From contig JALOPJ010000002.1 in assembly GCA_025453955.1 (NCBI GenBank), positions 1 through 47,240 on the forward strand: DNA of 47,240 bases. Reading direction: 5' to 3'. The notes beneath the pieces were generated by a model. That model saw only the letters and a program-made list of their open reading frames with translations, did no database searches and was not told the origin of the DNA. Below, in pieces: positions 25,686-33,466 of this stretch (positions are counted from its first letter, which is position 1; every line of letters starts with the position of its first letter). Made by a program: the position numbers and the translations under genes. The stretch is from Candidatus Edwardsiibacteriota bacterium. GTDB taxonomy: Bacteria; Edwardsbacteria; AC1; EtOH8.

Positions 25686-26516
25686 CTATTTAATGGTGAA
25701 GTATCCCACCTTGGTCACGATCTCCTGGCCGGCCGGTGACAGCGCCCAGTCGACCAGCTTCTTGATCTCGCCCGAGGGCTTGCCCTTGAGATACCAGTAC
25801 AGGTCGCGGGACAGCGGGTAGAGGCCGGACTTGACGTTTTCGGAGGTCGGCTTGTAGCTGCCCTTGGCGGTCTTGATGGCGATCTCCTTGACGCCCTTGG
25901 CGTAGGCCGCGCCGCCATAGCCGATGCCGTTGACGTCCTTGGACACCGCATTGACCACGGCCGAGGTGCCCGGCAGGCTCTGCATGCTGGCGCTGTAATC
26001 GGCGTTCTTGAGCGCCACCTCGCGGAAGAAGGCGTAGGTGCCCGAGCTGTTCTCGCGGCCGTAGAGCACGATCCCGGCGTCCGGCCCGCCCACCTTGCTC
26101 CAGTTGGTGATGGCGCCGGTGTAGATGGCGCGGATCTGCTCGATGGTCAGCTCGCTGACCGGGTTCTTCTCGCTGACGTAGAGGGTGACGCCGTCCTTGG
26201 CCACCGGTATCTCGACGCCGGTGGAGTAGTAGCGGTCGCGCAGCTTCTGCTTCTCGGAAGCCTTCATCGCGCGCGACGCCTGGCAGATGTCGGTCGAGCC
26301 GTTGATCAGCGCCGCGATGCCCACGCCCGAGCCGCCGCCGGTGACCTGGATCACCGTGCCGGGATTGGCCTTCATGTATTCCTCGGCCCATCGCTGGCCC
26401 AGCAGCAGCAGGGTGTCGGAGCCCTTGAGGGTGATGGAGCGGCCGGCGAGGGCGACCCCGGCCAGGGTCACGGCCAGCACCGCCGCCATTGCGATTACCA
26501 GGGATCTCTTCATCAT
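25686..26516 (-). CDS. pstS: Periplasmic phosphate-binding protein PstS (second pst operon)
   Basis: A 276-residue binding protein with a cleavable signal peptide (AGVALAG) and no lipobox, unlike the lipoprotein PstS of the other operon. Phosphate-site features are LKGSDTLLLL, GGGSGVGIAALINGSTDIC and GRENSSGTYAFF. Its position right behind an outer-membrane porin gene suggests a soluble periplasmic protein that takes phosphate from the porin and passes it to PstCA. Confidence 0.93.
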   Translation of the reverse strand: MMKRSLVIAMAAVLAVTLAGVALAGRSITLKGSDTLLLLGQRWAEEYMKANPGTVIQVTGGGSGVGIAALINGSTDICQASRAMKASEKQKLRDRYYSTGVEIPVAKDGVTLYVSEKNPVSELTIEQIRAIYTGAITNWSKVGGPDAGIVLYGRENSSGTYAFFREVALKNADYSASMQSLPGTSAVVNAVSKDVNGIGYGGAAYAKGVKEIAIKTAKGSYKPTSENVKSGLYPLSRDLYWYLKGKPSGEIKKLVDWALSPAGQEIVTKVGYFTIK

Positions 26517-26543
26517 GGTCGATCCTTTCGATTGAGCATCTGG

Positions 26544-27926
26544 TTAGAACTTGATCTGGACCTGGCAGGTCAGCTTGTTGTCACGGGGATCGAGCACGGC
26601 GCCGGCCGGGTTGGCCGGGTTGGAATGCTTCATCTGGGCGTCCATGTTGGTGTGCGTCAGGTCATAGGCCACGGTCAGCCGCACCGCGTCGTCCCACCAG
26701 TAGTTGATGGCCGGGGTCAGGGTCCAGGTGTGGTTGTACTCGCCGCCCTTGACATCGGAGTTATACATGTCGCCCCGGAAGGCCAGGTTCAACCGGTCCC
26801 CGACGTTCTGCACCAGCATCAGGTAGCCGCCCTCGACGTCCTTGCCCTTCTCCTTGCCCATCACGCCCTCGGCCAGCAGGGCGGTGCCGCCCAGCGGCAG
26901 GAACTGGTAGTAGGCCTCCACGCCGCCGCCGATCCGGCCCTTGTACCTGCGCTTGTCGGCGGTCGTGGTGGTGCTGGTCATGCTGCCGGACGCCGGGACC
27001 GAGCTGCGCAGGCTGGTGGTGGAGGTCGCCGGGTCGTAGTACTGGCCGTCATAGTACGAGCCGGTCAGCGCCACGAAACCGAGGTCGACCTTGGCCCGGG
27101 CGATCACGTCCTTCTGCTTGGTGGGGTCCTGCCAAGTGAACGTGCTGTTGTCGACGCCCCAGCCGTTGAACAGGCCGAGGTCGACGGTCACCTTGGCGTG
27201 CGGCTTGACCGTCAGCTTGACGCCGCGGTCGCGCTCGCCCGGGAACAGGCTGCGGGTGGCCAGCGACCGTTCCGGCACCTCGCGGCTCGAGGACGAGCGC
27301 TCGACCTCGATGCCCCACGGCCAGTTGAACTGGCCGGTGGTGAGGCTGATGCCCAATCCGGTCCAGGGCTCGGTCAGCACGACGTACAGGTCCTTGCAGG
27401 TGACCTTGTCCTTGGCGCCGTCAATGGTGATCACGTACTGCGAGAGCGGCCCCGGGGTATAGGTGAGCTTGAACCGGCCGCGGCGGACGTAGAACACCGA
27501 CTGGCCCTGGGAGCCGGGGGTGGAGGTCGACTTGACGCCCAGCTTATCGGTGGTCGTGGCCCGCTCGACAAACGGGTCGTAGTCGAGGTACTCGTACCGG
27601 GCCTGGATGTAGCCCGAGACCTTCAGCTTCTTCAGGCCGGCCAGGTCGCTCTCGGTCACGGCCAGCCGCTCGTCGTGGCCGGCCAGCTTGTCGTTCAGGT
27701 CGGCGATCTTCCCCTCGGCCGCCGTCTGGCCGGTCTGTTGGGGCTGCTGCTGTGCGATGGCCAGCTGGGCCCTCAGGCCCCCCAGTTCCGTGGTCAGCTG
27801 CTCCATCCGGGCCTGGAGGTTGGTGATGGCGGTGTCGGCCTGCGGTTTCCTGCGGGTTTGGGCCAGTGTCGTGCCGGCGGCCGTCGCCAGCACCAGCGCC
27901 AGGGTCATGACCTTCCGAGCTCTCAT
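26544..27926 (-). CDS. OprO/OprP-like phosphate porin
   Basis: A 460-residue outer-membrane protein. The ATG at 27924-27926 has AAGGAA six bases upstream and gives a signal peptide (ending TTLAQ). A coiled coil follows (about residues 33-90, with TNLQARMEQLTTELGGLR), then a 16-strand-type barrel with the Porin_O_P opening (SGYIQARYEY, YVRRGRFKLTYTPG) and a C-terminal Phe after alternating residues (LTCQVQIKF). OprP-type porins take up phosphate or polyphosphate. The periplasmic coiled coil may trimerise or tether to peptidoglycan. It is the first gene of the second pst operon, behind a four-unit Pho box. Confidence 0.88.
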   Translation of the reverse strand: MRARKVMTLALVLATAAGTTLAQTRRKPQADTAITNLQARMEQLTTELGGLRAQLAIAQQQPQQTGQTAAEGKIADLNDKLAGHDERLAVTESDLAGLKKLKVSGYIQARYEYLDYDPFVERATTTDKLGVKSTSTPGSQGQSVFYVRRGRFKLTYTPGPLSQYVITIDGAKDKVTCKDLYVVLTEPWTGLGISLTTGQFNWPWGIEVERSSSSREVPERSLATRSLFPGERDRGVKLTVKPHAKVTVDLGLFNGWGVDNSTFTWQDPTKQKDVIARAKVDLGFVALTGSYYDGQYYDPATSTTSLRSSVPASGSMTSTTTTADKRRYKGRIGGGVEAYYQFLPLGGTALLAEGVMGKEKGKDVEGGYLMLVQNVGDRLNLAFRGDMYNSDVKGGEYNHTWTLTPAINYWWDDAVRLTVAYDLTHTNMDAQMKHSNPANPAGAVLDPRDNKLTCQVQIKF

Positions 27927-27961
27927 GGGTTTCCTTTCCTGCGGTTGCTGTTGACTGATGG

Positions 27962-28015
27962 ATGATACACCACGAATGTGATGACGTCGTTGATGGTGTG
28001 TTATGTGCAGGTTAA
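27962..28015 (-). promoter_or_regulatory. Pho box promoter of the porin-pst operon
   Basis: Minus strand: TTAACC, ATAACA, TCAACG and ATCACA at exact 11-bp steps (plus-strand left edges 28010, 27999, 27988, 27977), a 9-bp gap, then TATCAT (27967-27962). The array overlaps the stop codon of the PHP gene. The leader to the porin ATG is about 30 nt. Confidence 0.82.
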
Positions 28016-28725
28016 ATCGCATGGGATTGGCTGATCGCGCCGCCCTTGGCCCCGAACAGGTCCATCTTGCCCTTGAGGTGGTTGCGGACAAAATCGGCCA
28101 CCGCGCCCAGTTTCCATGGGCTTTCCCAAACCGAGGTCGTCTTATAATAGATGGCCCGGCGCAGCATCTGAACATCGGTGCCCGGAAAGAGGGTGATGGC
28201 TTGGCCCACCGCCACTTCAGTATGGGCATCAGAACCACCGACCCCGGCCAGATGTGTGACCTTCCGGTTGTAGGACTCCGTCCAGGCGTTGGACCAGCCC
28301 TCGGTGATGTTGCCGTTGGCCGTCTCGATGGCATCGAATTGCAGCCGTTCCACCAGCCGTCCGACGCCGCCGCAGTCGAACAGTTTCAGCCAGGCAGAGA
28401 AGGGGTGGACCGCAACTGCCAGGCCGCCCTGGCGGTGGATCTCATCGACCGTGGCGGCGGCGGTCAGCAACGGCCGGATGCGTTCTTTCAGGAACAGGCC
28501 CACCAGGTGGCCCTCCGAGGTCGTCACTTCCTCGCCCACGATCACCTGGACGGGCAGCTGCCACCGTGTTGCCAGCCGTCGGGCCTCCTGGGCGCCGGCG
28601 ATCTCGTTATGATCGGTGATGGCGATGACATCCAGGCCGAGGTGCCGCGCCCGGAACAGGATTTGGGCGACCGTCGCCGCCCCATCGGAATGATCGGAAT
28701 GGATGTGCAGGTCGGCGCGTCCCAT
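28012..28725 (-). CDS. PHP-domain phosphoesterase of the Pho island
   Basis: A 237-residue PHP-family protein with the metal motifs DLHIHSDHSDG, ITDHNEIAG, a mid-domain VGEEVTTSEGHLVG, AVHPFS and GGSDAHT in family order. PHP enzymes remove phosphate from nucleotides, histidinol phosphate or polynucleotides. It overlaps the small membrane-protein gene by one base (TGATG), and that gene has a Pho-box promoter, so this enzyme is probably induced by phosphate starvation and scavenges phosphate. It has no signal peptide, so it should be cytoplasmic. A second, distant PHP protein lies at 39430-40155. Confidence 0.85.
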   Translation of the reverse strand: MGRADLHIHSDHSDGAATVAQILFRARHLGLDVIAITDHNEIAGAQEARRLATRWQLPVQVIVGEEVTTSEGHLVGLFLKERIRPLLTAAATVDEIHRQGGLAVAVHPFSAWLKLFDCGGVGRLVERLQFDAIETANGNITEGWSNAWTESYNRKVTHLAGVGGSDAHTEVAVGQAITLFPGTDVQMLRRAIYYKTTSVWESPWKLGAVADFVRNHLKGKMDLFGAKGGAISQSHAI

Positions 28726-28877
28726 CAGCGGATCACCCCGAACGGGCCGCCGCCGTCATGCCGCCGGCAGCGATCCTCGGGCTGGGAGGAGAGCACCGCC
28801 ACGGCGATGATCAGCAGCAGCAGGCCGAGGAACAGTGCGCTGAGCGCCAGGTCCAATGTCGGTCGCGTTTTCTTCAC
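28725..28877 (-). CDS. Small single-pass membrane protein, Pho-regulated
   Basis: A 50-residue protein below usual gene-calling length: GTG at 28875-28877, stop at 28725-28727, overlapping the PHP gene start. It has a basic N-terminus (VKKTRPTLD), one strong membrane helix (about residues 10-29, LALSALFLGLLLLIIAVAVL) and a short polar tail with Cys 37 and a GGG stretch. The -10 box at 28884-28889 lies six bases upstream, so the mRNA should be leaderless. The tight coupling suggests it works with the PHP enzyme, perhaps as membrane anchor or regulator. No homologue is known to me. Confidence 0.6.
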   Translation of the reverse strand: MKKTRPTLDLALSALFLGLLLLIIAVAVLSSQPEDRCRRHDGGGPFGVIR

Positions 28878-28883
28878 GGCGGG

Positions 28884-28937
28884 ATTATACTCGCGGCGGG
28901 TTAGGGTGCGGTTGACGCCGTTTGAAATCGGCGTGAA
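28884..28937 (-). promoter_or_regulatory. Pho box promoter of the small membrane protein-PHP operon
   Basis: Minus strand: TTCACG, TTCAAA, TCAACC and CTAACC at 11-bp steps (plus-strand left edges 28932, 28921, 28910, 28899), a 9-bp gap, then TATAAT (28889-28884). The spacing is identical to both pst promoters. It is divergent from the phoB array 28 bases away. Confidence 0.75.
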
Positions 28938-28965
28938 CGACGACCCGGCAAGCCTGCCACGACCT

Positions 28966-29032
28966 TTAACCTGATCGTTACATCACGTTCACAACCATTT
29001 CACTTTACTTTTACCCGGGAATTGGTTATTAT
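28966..29032 (+). promoter_or_regulatory. Pho box promoter of phoBR (autoregulation)
   Basis: Plus strand: TTAACC (28966), GTTACA (28977), TTCACA (28988), TTCACT (28999) and TTTACC (29010), five hexamers at exact 11-bp steps, then an 11-bp gap and TATTAT (29027-29032). The gap is two bases longer than at the other three promoters. It implies that the regulator controls its own gene. Confidence 0.78.
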
Positions 29033-29058
29033 TGCACAGTACCATCAATGAGGATCGT

Positions 29059-29745
29059 ATGCCGAAACGGATCGCCATCGTCGAAGATGACCGGGATGTC
29101 GCGGACCTGATCGAGCACTACGTGCGGAAGAACGGCCACGACTCCGTGATGTACGACAACGGGGAAGCGGCCCTGGCGAAGATCCGCTCGAATCCTCCCG
29201 ACCTGCTGATCCTGGACTTGATGCTGCCGGGCATCGACGGGCTGGAGCTGTGTCGGATGCTGCGCGCCGATCCGGCGACGAAATGGCTGCCCATCATCAT
29301 GCTGACGGCCAAGGGCGAAGAGACGGACCGGATCGTGGGGCTGGAAATGGGGGCCGACGATTACGTCATCAAGCCCTTTTCCCCGAATGAGCTGATGGCG
29401 CGGGTCAAGGCGATACTGCGCCGCAGCCAGAAGGCCGGCCCCGTCTCGAAGGTGATCAGATACGGCCAGCTGCTGCTGGATGACGAACGCCACATCGTGA
29501 CGATCGGCAAGACGGAGATCGAGCTTTCCGCCAAGGAGTTCGGCCTCCTGACGTACCTCCTGCAGCGGCCGGGCCGGGTGCATTCCCGCGACCAGATCCT
29601 CGCCGCGGTGTGGGGCCATGACTACAACGGCGAGTCGCGCACGGTCGACGTCCACATCCGCCATCTGCGCGCCAAGATACCAATGCTGACCAAGGCCATC
29701 GTCACCGTGAAATCGTTCGGGTACAAGCTGCAGGAGCGGCCGTGA
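29059..29745 (+). CDS. phoB: Phosphate-type OmpR/PhoB family response regulator
   Basis: A 228-residue response regulator. The receiver domain has the acidic pocket EDD (residues 9-11), phospho-acceptor Asp 53 (LLILDLMLPG), Thr in MLTAKG and Lys in VIKPF. The C-terminal winged helix (about 130-228) is of OmpR/PhoB type. I start it at the ATG at 29059 (GAGG five bases upstream) rather than at the TTG at 29032, which lies inside the promoter. It overlaps the kinase gene by four bases. Two pst operons with matching 11-bp hexamer arrays lie next to it, so the assignment to PhoB/PhoP is well supported by context. Confidence 0.92.
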   Translation: MPKRIAIVEDDRDVADLIEHYVRKNGHDSVMYDNGEAALAKIRSNPPDLLILDLMLPGIDGLELCRMLRADPATKWLPIIMLTAKGEETDRIVGLEMGADDYVIKPFSPNELMARVKAILRRSQKAGPVSKVIRYGQLLLDDERHIVTIGKTEIELSAKEFGLLTYLLQRPGRVHSRDQILAAVWGHDYNGESRTVDVHIRHLRAKIPMLTKAIVTVKSFGYKLQERP

Positions 29746-31496
29746 TCCGCAGCCTGCGCGCCAAGCTGACCGTCTACGGCCTGCTGTCGCTGCTGCTGGT
29801 GTTCGCCGCGCTGGGCCTGTTCCTGGCGCTCGACGCCCGCCACTACCTGCTGCGGCTGGCGGCCGAGGAGATGCGGGAGCAGGCGCTGCTGCTGGGCCAG
29901 CAGTACGAATCCCTGCTGGCCAAGGGGCGCGCATCCGATTCATTGCAGGCGTTCACGCTGGCGCAATCAGGACTGCTGGGGAAGCGGATCAGCATCATCG
30001 ACCGCAGCGGCGCGGTGGTCAGCGACTCGGACATCCGGTCGGCCGACATCGGTGCGATGGACAACCACCTGGTCCGGCCGGAGATCCTCCGGTCCAACGC
30101 CGAGGGCTGGGGCTATGCCATGCGCTACAGCAGGACGCTGCGGCAGGACATGATCTATCTGGCCGTGTCCCTGAAGCAGGACGGCACGGTGTGGGGGTAC
30201 TGCCGCATCGCCTGGCCCTGGCAGCGGTTCATCCGGTTCCAGCGGCGGCTGGTGGTCAGCCTGGTGATCGCGCTGGCCGCGGCGGTGCTGCTGCTGCTGG
30301 CCTCGACCAGCCTGATCTGGGACCCCGCCGCCCGGGCGATCAAGCGTACCGGCGCCGTGGCCCAGCGGATCGCGGCGGGCGAATTCCAGGCGCGGGCATC
30401 CATCAGCGACGGGCCGGCCGAAACGATGCAGATCGCCCGTTCGCTCAACGCCATGGCCGAATCCTGGGAGCAAGCGGCCGGCAGATTACGGGAGAAGACC
30501 GCCCAGCTGGAGTCGATCCTGGGCGGCATGAGCGAGGGCGTCGTTGTGATCGGGCCGGAGGGGAAGGTGGTGCTGGCCAATCCGGCGGCGGCGGCGATGA
30601 TGGGGACCGACCGGGAGGGCGCGCCCGGGAAGCTGCTGCTGGAGCTGATCCGGTTGCCGCAGATGGAACAGCTGGTCAGCGGTGACCGCGACCGGGTGGA
30701 GATCGAGATCAACGGCAGGATCCTGCTGGCGCACGCGTCGCGCTCTGACGACCCGGCAATCGGACAGGTGCTGGTGCTGCTGGACATCACCGACATCCGG
30801 CGGTTGGAGGGCCTGCGGCGCGACTTCGTGGCCAACGTGTCGCACGAGCTGAAGACGCCGCTGTCGGCCGTGGTCGGGTACGCCGAGGCGCTGCGGGACG
30901 GGGCCAAGGACGTCCCGGCCCAGCGCGACGACTTCCTGGAGCGGATCGAGCGGCAGGCGGGGCGGATGACCAAGATCGTCAACGACCTGCTCGACCTGAC
31001 AGGGCTGGAGACCGGGAGCATCCGGCTCGACCGGCAACCGCTCGTGGTGCGCCAGCTGATCGACCGGGCGCTGGACGCCGTGGCTCCGCAGGTCCGCGGC
31101 CGGGGCCTGCGGGTGGCGCTGCCGGACGGTCCCGCGCTGGGCCTGACGATCGCGGCGGACGAGGGGCGGATCACCACGGCGCTGGTCAACCTGCTGGACA
31201 ACGCCGCCAAGTTCGCGCCCGCGGGGTCGACGATCACCGTCAGCGCCGCGGCCGTGCCCGGCGGCGTGAAGCTGGCGGTGAGCGACCAGGGGCCGGGCAT
31301 CCCGGCCGAGCACCTGCCCCGGCTGTTCGAGCGGTTCTACCGCGTCGACCGATCGCGGTCGCGCGAGCTGGGCGGCACCGGGCTGGGGCTGTCGATCGTC
31401 AAGCACGTGGCCGAGACGCACGGCGGCTCGGCCGGCGTCGAGAGCGAGCCGGGCAAGGGCAGCACCTTCTGGATCGTCGTCCCGGCGGCGCCGTGA
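29742..31496 (+). CDS. phoR: Phosphate-sensing histidine kinase PhoR
   Basis: A 584-residue membrane kinase starting with GTG at 29742, overlapping phoB (GTGA). Two membrane helices (about residues 9-30 and 167-190) enclose an extracytoplasmic domain of about 135 residues. A HAMP linker (about 195-245), a PAS domain (about 250-350), the HisKA box VANVSHELKTPLSAV (phospho-His near 367) and an HATPase with NLLDNAAKF, DQGPGIP and GGTGLGLSIVKH follow. The large sensor domain resembles Gram-positive PhoR/WalK rather than E. coli PhoR. It should phosphorylate PhoB under low phosphate, with PhoU and Pst as inhibitory inputs. Confidence 0.9.
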   Translation: MIRSLRAKLTVYGLLSLLLVFAALGLFLALDARHYLLRLAAEEMREQALLLGQQYESLLAKGRASDSLQAFTLAQSGLLGKRISIIDRSGAVVSDSDIRSADIGAMDNHLVRPEILRSNAEGWGYAMRYSRTLRQDMIYLAVSLKQDGTVWGYCRIAWPWQRFIRFQRRLVVSLVIALAAAVLLLLASTSLIWDPAARAIKRTGAVAQRIAAGEFQARASISDGPAETMQIARSLNAMAESWEQAAGRLREKTAQLESILGGMSEGVVVIGPEGKVVLANPAAAAMMGTDREGAPGKLLLELIRLPQMEQLVSGDRDRVEIEINGRILLAHASRSDDPAIGQVLVLLDITDIRRLEGLRRDFVANVSHELKTPLSAVVGYAEALRDGAKDVPAQRDDFLERIERQAGRMTKIVNDLLDLTGLETGSIRLDRQPLVVRQLIDRALDAVAPQVRGRGLRVALPDGPALGLTIAADEGRITTALVNLLDNAAKFAPAGSTITVSAAAVPGGVKLAVSDQGPGIPAEHLPRLFERFYRVDRSRSRELGGTGLGLSIVKHVAETHGGSAGVESEPGKGSTFWIVVPAAP

Positions 31497-31510
31497 AGCG
31501 GGCAAACGAA

Positions 31511-31535
31511 AAGACCCTGCCGCCGGCAGGGTCTT
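31511..31535. terminator. Bidirectional terminator after phoR and tRNA-Glu
   Basis: AAGACCCTGCC / GGCAGGGTCTT with a 3-nt loop. On the minus strand it is followed by TTCGTTTG after the tRNA; on the plus strand it lies 14 bases past the phoR stop. Confidence 0.8.
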
Positions 31536-31540
31536 GCTAT

Positions 31541-31616
31541 TGGTAGCGCTACGGGGAATCGAACCCCGGTTTGATGGCTGAGAACCATCCGTCCTAGGCC
31601 ACTAGACGATAGCGCC
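31541..31616 (-). tRNA. tRNA-Glu (CTC)
   Basis: A 76-nt tRNA including encoded CCA. The acceptor stem is GGCGCTA / TAGCGCT (with a G-U first pair), the anticodon stem is GATGG/CCATC around TTCTCAG, giving anticodon CTC (Glu, GAG codons), and the T arm has GGTTCGATTCC. It has its own promoter (31638-31665) and terminator. Confidence 0.95.
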
Positions 31617-31637
31617 GTATGTCCCGAACCACCCAAT

Positions 31638-31665
31638 TTTATACCATTTGCCCCGTCGCTGTCAA
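31638..31665 (-). promoter_or_regulatory. Promoter of tRNA-Glu
   Basis: Minus strand: TTGACA (31665-31660), 16-bp spacer, TATAAA (31643-31638). It is divergent from the tRNA-Gln promoter. Confidence 0.8.
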
Positions 31666-31699
31666 GCCCCTCGTGCCGGGGCCGTTTTTTTTATCGCAA

Positions 31700-31728
31700 T
31701 TGACAAACAACGCGGTTTCAGGTATAAT
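31700..31728 (+). promoter_or_regulatory. Consensus promoter of tRNA-Gln
   Basis: TTGACA (31700-31705), 17-bp spacer, TATAAT (31723-31728): a perfect sigma-70 consensus. Transcription should start near 31735, about 13 nt before the tRNA. Confidence 0.92.
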
Positions 31729-31747
31729 TGCACTTTACGGCCATAAC

Positions 31748-31822
<75 letters not shown>

Positions 31823-31833
31823 TGAGAACGATG

Positions 31834-31863
31834 AAGCCCTTCGGCTGCCAAGCCGATGGGCTT
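31834..31863. terminator. Terminator-like hairpin between tRNA-Gln and the exporter operon
   Basis: AAGCCCTTCGGCT pairs with AGCCGATGGGCTT (one T-T mismatch) around a GCCA loop. It lies between the tRNA (plus) and the end of the HlyD-like gene (minus), and can serve both. Confidence 0.7.
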
Positions 31864-31868
31864 TGCCG

Positions 31869-32741
31869 TTACCGGTCATGCGGTTTGACCATCACCGACA
31901 GGCCGATGGGCAGCCCGGGCCGGTCGGGCCGGAACCGCATGACCACTTCCTGATAGGTGGCCGACTGCCGTTGCTTCGGATCCTCCGTCTGCAGGGAACG
32001 GGAACGCAGGTAACGGGCCTGCGACCGGACGCGCGCCGTGCCGACCGGTTCGCCGGTCTCGGCGTTGAACACCCGGTAAGTCCGGAGCGTGTCGAGGCGG
32101 CCGATCCACAGCGTCTCCAGGTCGCAGACCAGCTCCAGCTCGGGCGGGCCGATGATGATCCTGTCCCGGTCGGCGGGCGTGAACTGCTCGCCGGGCCTCA
32201 GGTCGAGCTTGTACACGACCCCGTCGATCGGGGCGGCCACCACCTTCTGCCTGAGCTGGGCGTCGGCCAGCGCGGCCTGCCGGATGCGGACCGTGATATC
32301 GGCGTCGTCCAGCCGCTGCTTCAGCTTCAGCTGGGTGTACTCGGCCTCGGTGATGCCGCCCGACGGCAGCAGCGCCTCGTTGCGGCGGAGGTTCTCGGCG
32401 CTGATGGCCGCGGCGCGCCGGCTGTACTCGATCTGGGCGTCGGTGACATCATGCTGGGCGCGCTCGACCGCGTCGTCCAGCAGGCAGAGCGGCTGCCCGG
32501 CGCGGACCGCCCGGCCCTCGGCGGCCATGATTCGCCTGACGGTCCCCGCCACGGCGGGCGCCACCGCGACCGGCTTGCCGGCCGGCTGGACCAGGCCGTA
32601 CATCACCAGCGGGGCCCGGTTCAGGTCGGGCGCGGCGGCCGCGGGGTACCGCTTCCCCGCCCGGCCGATGGCCGACACGATGAATATGACCAGCAGGACG
32701 ACGGCGGCCGCGGCCGCGACGGGAAGGAGTTTCTTACGCAT
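31869..32741 (-). CDS. HlyD/DevB-like membrane fusion protein of an ABC exporter
   Basis: A 290-residue periplasmic adaptor with one N-terminal anchor (about residues 6-24), a first half-lipoyl strand set (VAPAVAGTVRRIMAAEGRAVRAGQPLCLLDD), a coiled-coil hairpin (about 85-150), and the second half-lipoyl (KVVAAPIDGVVYKLDLRPGEQF). It would join an inner-membrane exporter to an outer-membrane channel; no TolC gene is in the window. The start, ATG 32739-32741, overlaps the ATPase stop by eight bases. Last gene of the cobalamin-protein operon. Confidence 0.85.
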   Translation of the reverse strand: MRKKLLPVAAAAAVVLLVIFIVSAIGRAGKRYPAAAAPDLNRAPLVMYGLVQPAGKPVAVAPAVAGTVRRIMAAEGRAVRAGQPLCLLDDAVERAQHDVTDAQIEYSRRAAAISAENLRRNEALLPSGGITEAEYTQLKLKQRLDDADITVRIRQAALADAQLRQKVVAAPIDGVVYKLDLRPGEQFTPADRDRIIIGPPELELVCDLETLWIGRLDTLRTYRVFNAETGEPVGTARVRSQARYLRSRSLQTEDPKQRQSATYQEVVMRFRPDRPGLPIGLSVMVKPHDR

Positions 32742-33456
32742 CGGCGCTCGCATCGGTTGTGTGCTTGGTCCCGGTGTCGGTCGCGATCCTGCCGTCGACC
32801 AGCTGCACCAGGCGGTCGGCGTAGGGGAAGACGCGCGGGTCATGGGTGACCAGGATGACGGCCCGTCCCTCGGTCGACAGCCGTTTCAGGGTCTTGAGCA
32901 CGATGGCGCTGCTTTCCACGTCCAGGGCCGAGGTCGGCTCGTCGCACAGGATCAGCTCGGGGTCGTTGACCAGGGCCCGGGCGATGGCCACCCGCTGTTT
33001 CTGGCCGCCCGAGAGCTTGCTGACGTTGATGTCCCAGAAATCGGCCATGCCGAGGGTGTCCAGCGCCTCCTGGGCGCGGCGCCGCGCCGCCGCGGTGACG
33101 GCGCCCCCCTGCACGGCCGCCGCCATCAGGGCGTTCTCGGCCACGCTCAGCGCCGGGATCAGGGCGGCGTTCTGGAACACGAAGCCGAAGTGCCGCAGCC
33201 GCAGCGTCGCCCGCAGGTCCTCGGTCGCCCCGGCCACGTCCTGCTCCCCGATCAGCACCCGGCCCTGCGACGGCCGCTGGATCAGCGCCATGATGGTCAG
33301 CAGCGTGGTCTTGCCGCTGCCCGACGGCCCGGAGATGATGGTCAGCTCGCTGCGGTGCACCGACAGGTCCAGCGGGAAGAGCACGCGCCGGTTCTGGCGG
33401 CCGTCGTGGAAATCGCGCGCCACCCGCTGCAGCTGGATGACCGGGGCCGGCCTCAC
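32734..33456 (-). CDS. MacB/LolD/DevA-type ABC transporter ATPase
   Basis: A 240-residue ATPase with Walker [13 protein letters not shown]-loop FVFQNAALIPALSV, signature LSGGQKQRVAIARAL, Walker B LILCDEPTSALD and H-switch VTHDPRVF. The class (MacB, LolD, DevA) works with FtsX-like permeases in export or extrusion rather than import. The start is GTG at 33454-33456, with GGAG six bases upstream; it overlaps the permease end region. The likely partners are the flanking permease and membrane fusion protein. Confidence 0.92.
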   Translation of the reverse strand: MRPAPVIQLQRVARDFHDGRQNRRVLFPLDLSVHRSELTIISGPSGSGKTTLLTIMALIQRPSQGRVLIGEQDVAGATEDLRATLRLRHFGFVFQNAALIPALSVAENALMAAAVQGGAVTAAARRRAQEALDTLGMADFWDINVSKLSGGQKQRVAIARALVNDPELILCDEPTSALDVESSAIVLKTLKRLSTEGRAVILVTHDPRVFPYADRLVQLVDGRIATDTGTKHTTDASADA

Positions 33457-33466
33457 GCTCGCTCCA

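Noticed and set aside
30191-30685. Alternative plus-strand frame inside phoR
   Set aside because: Out-of-frame shadow; phoR has HAMP, PAS, HisKA and HATPase motifs in one continuous frame.
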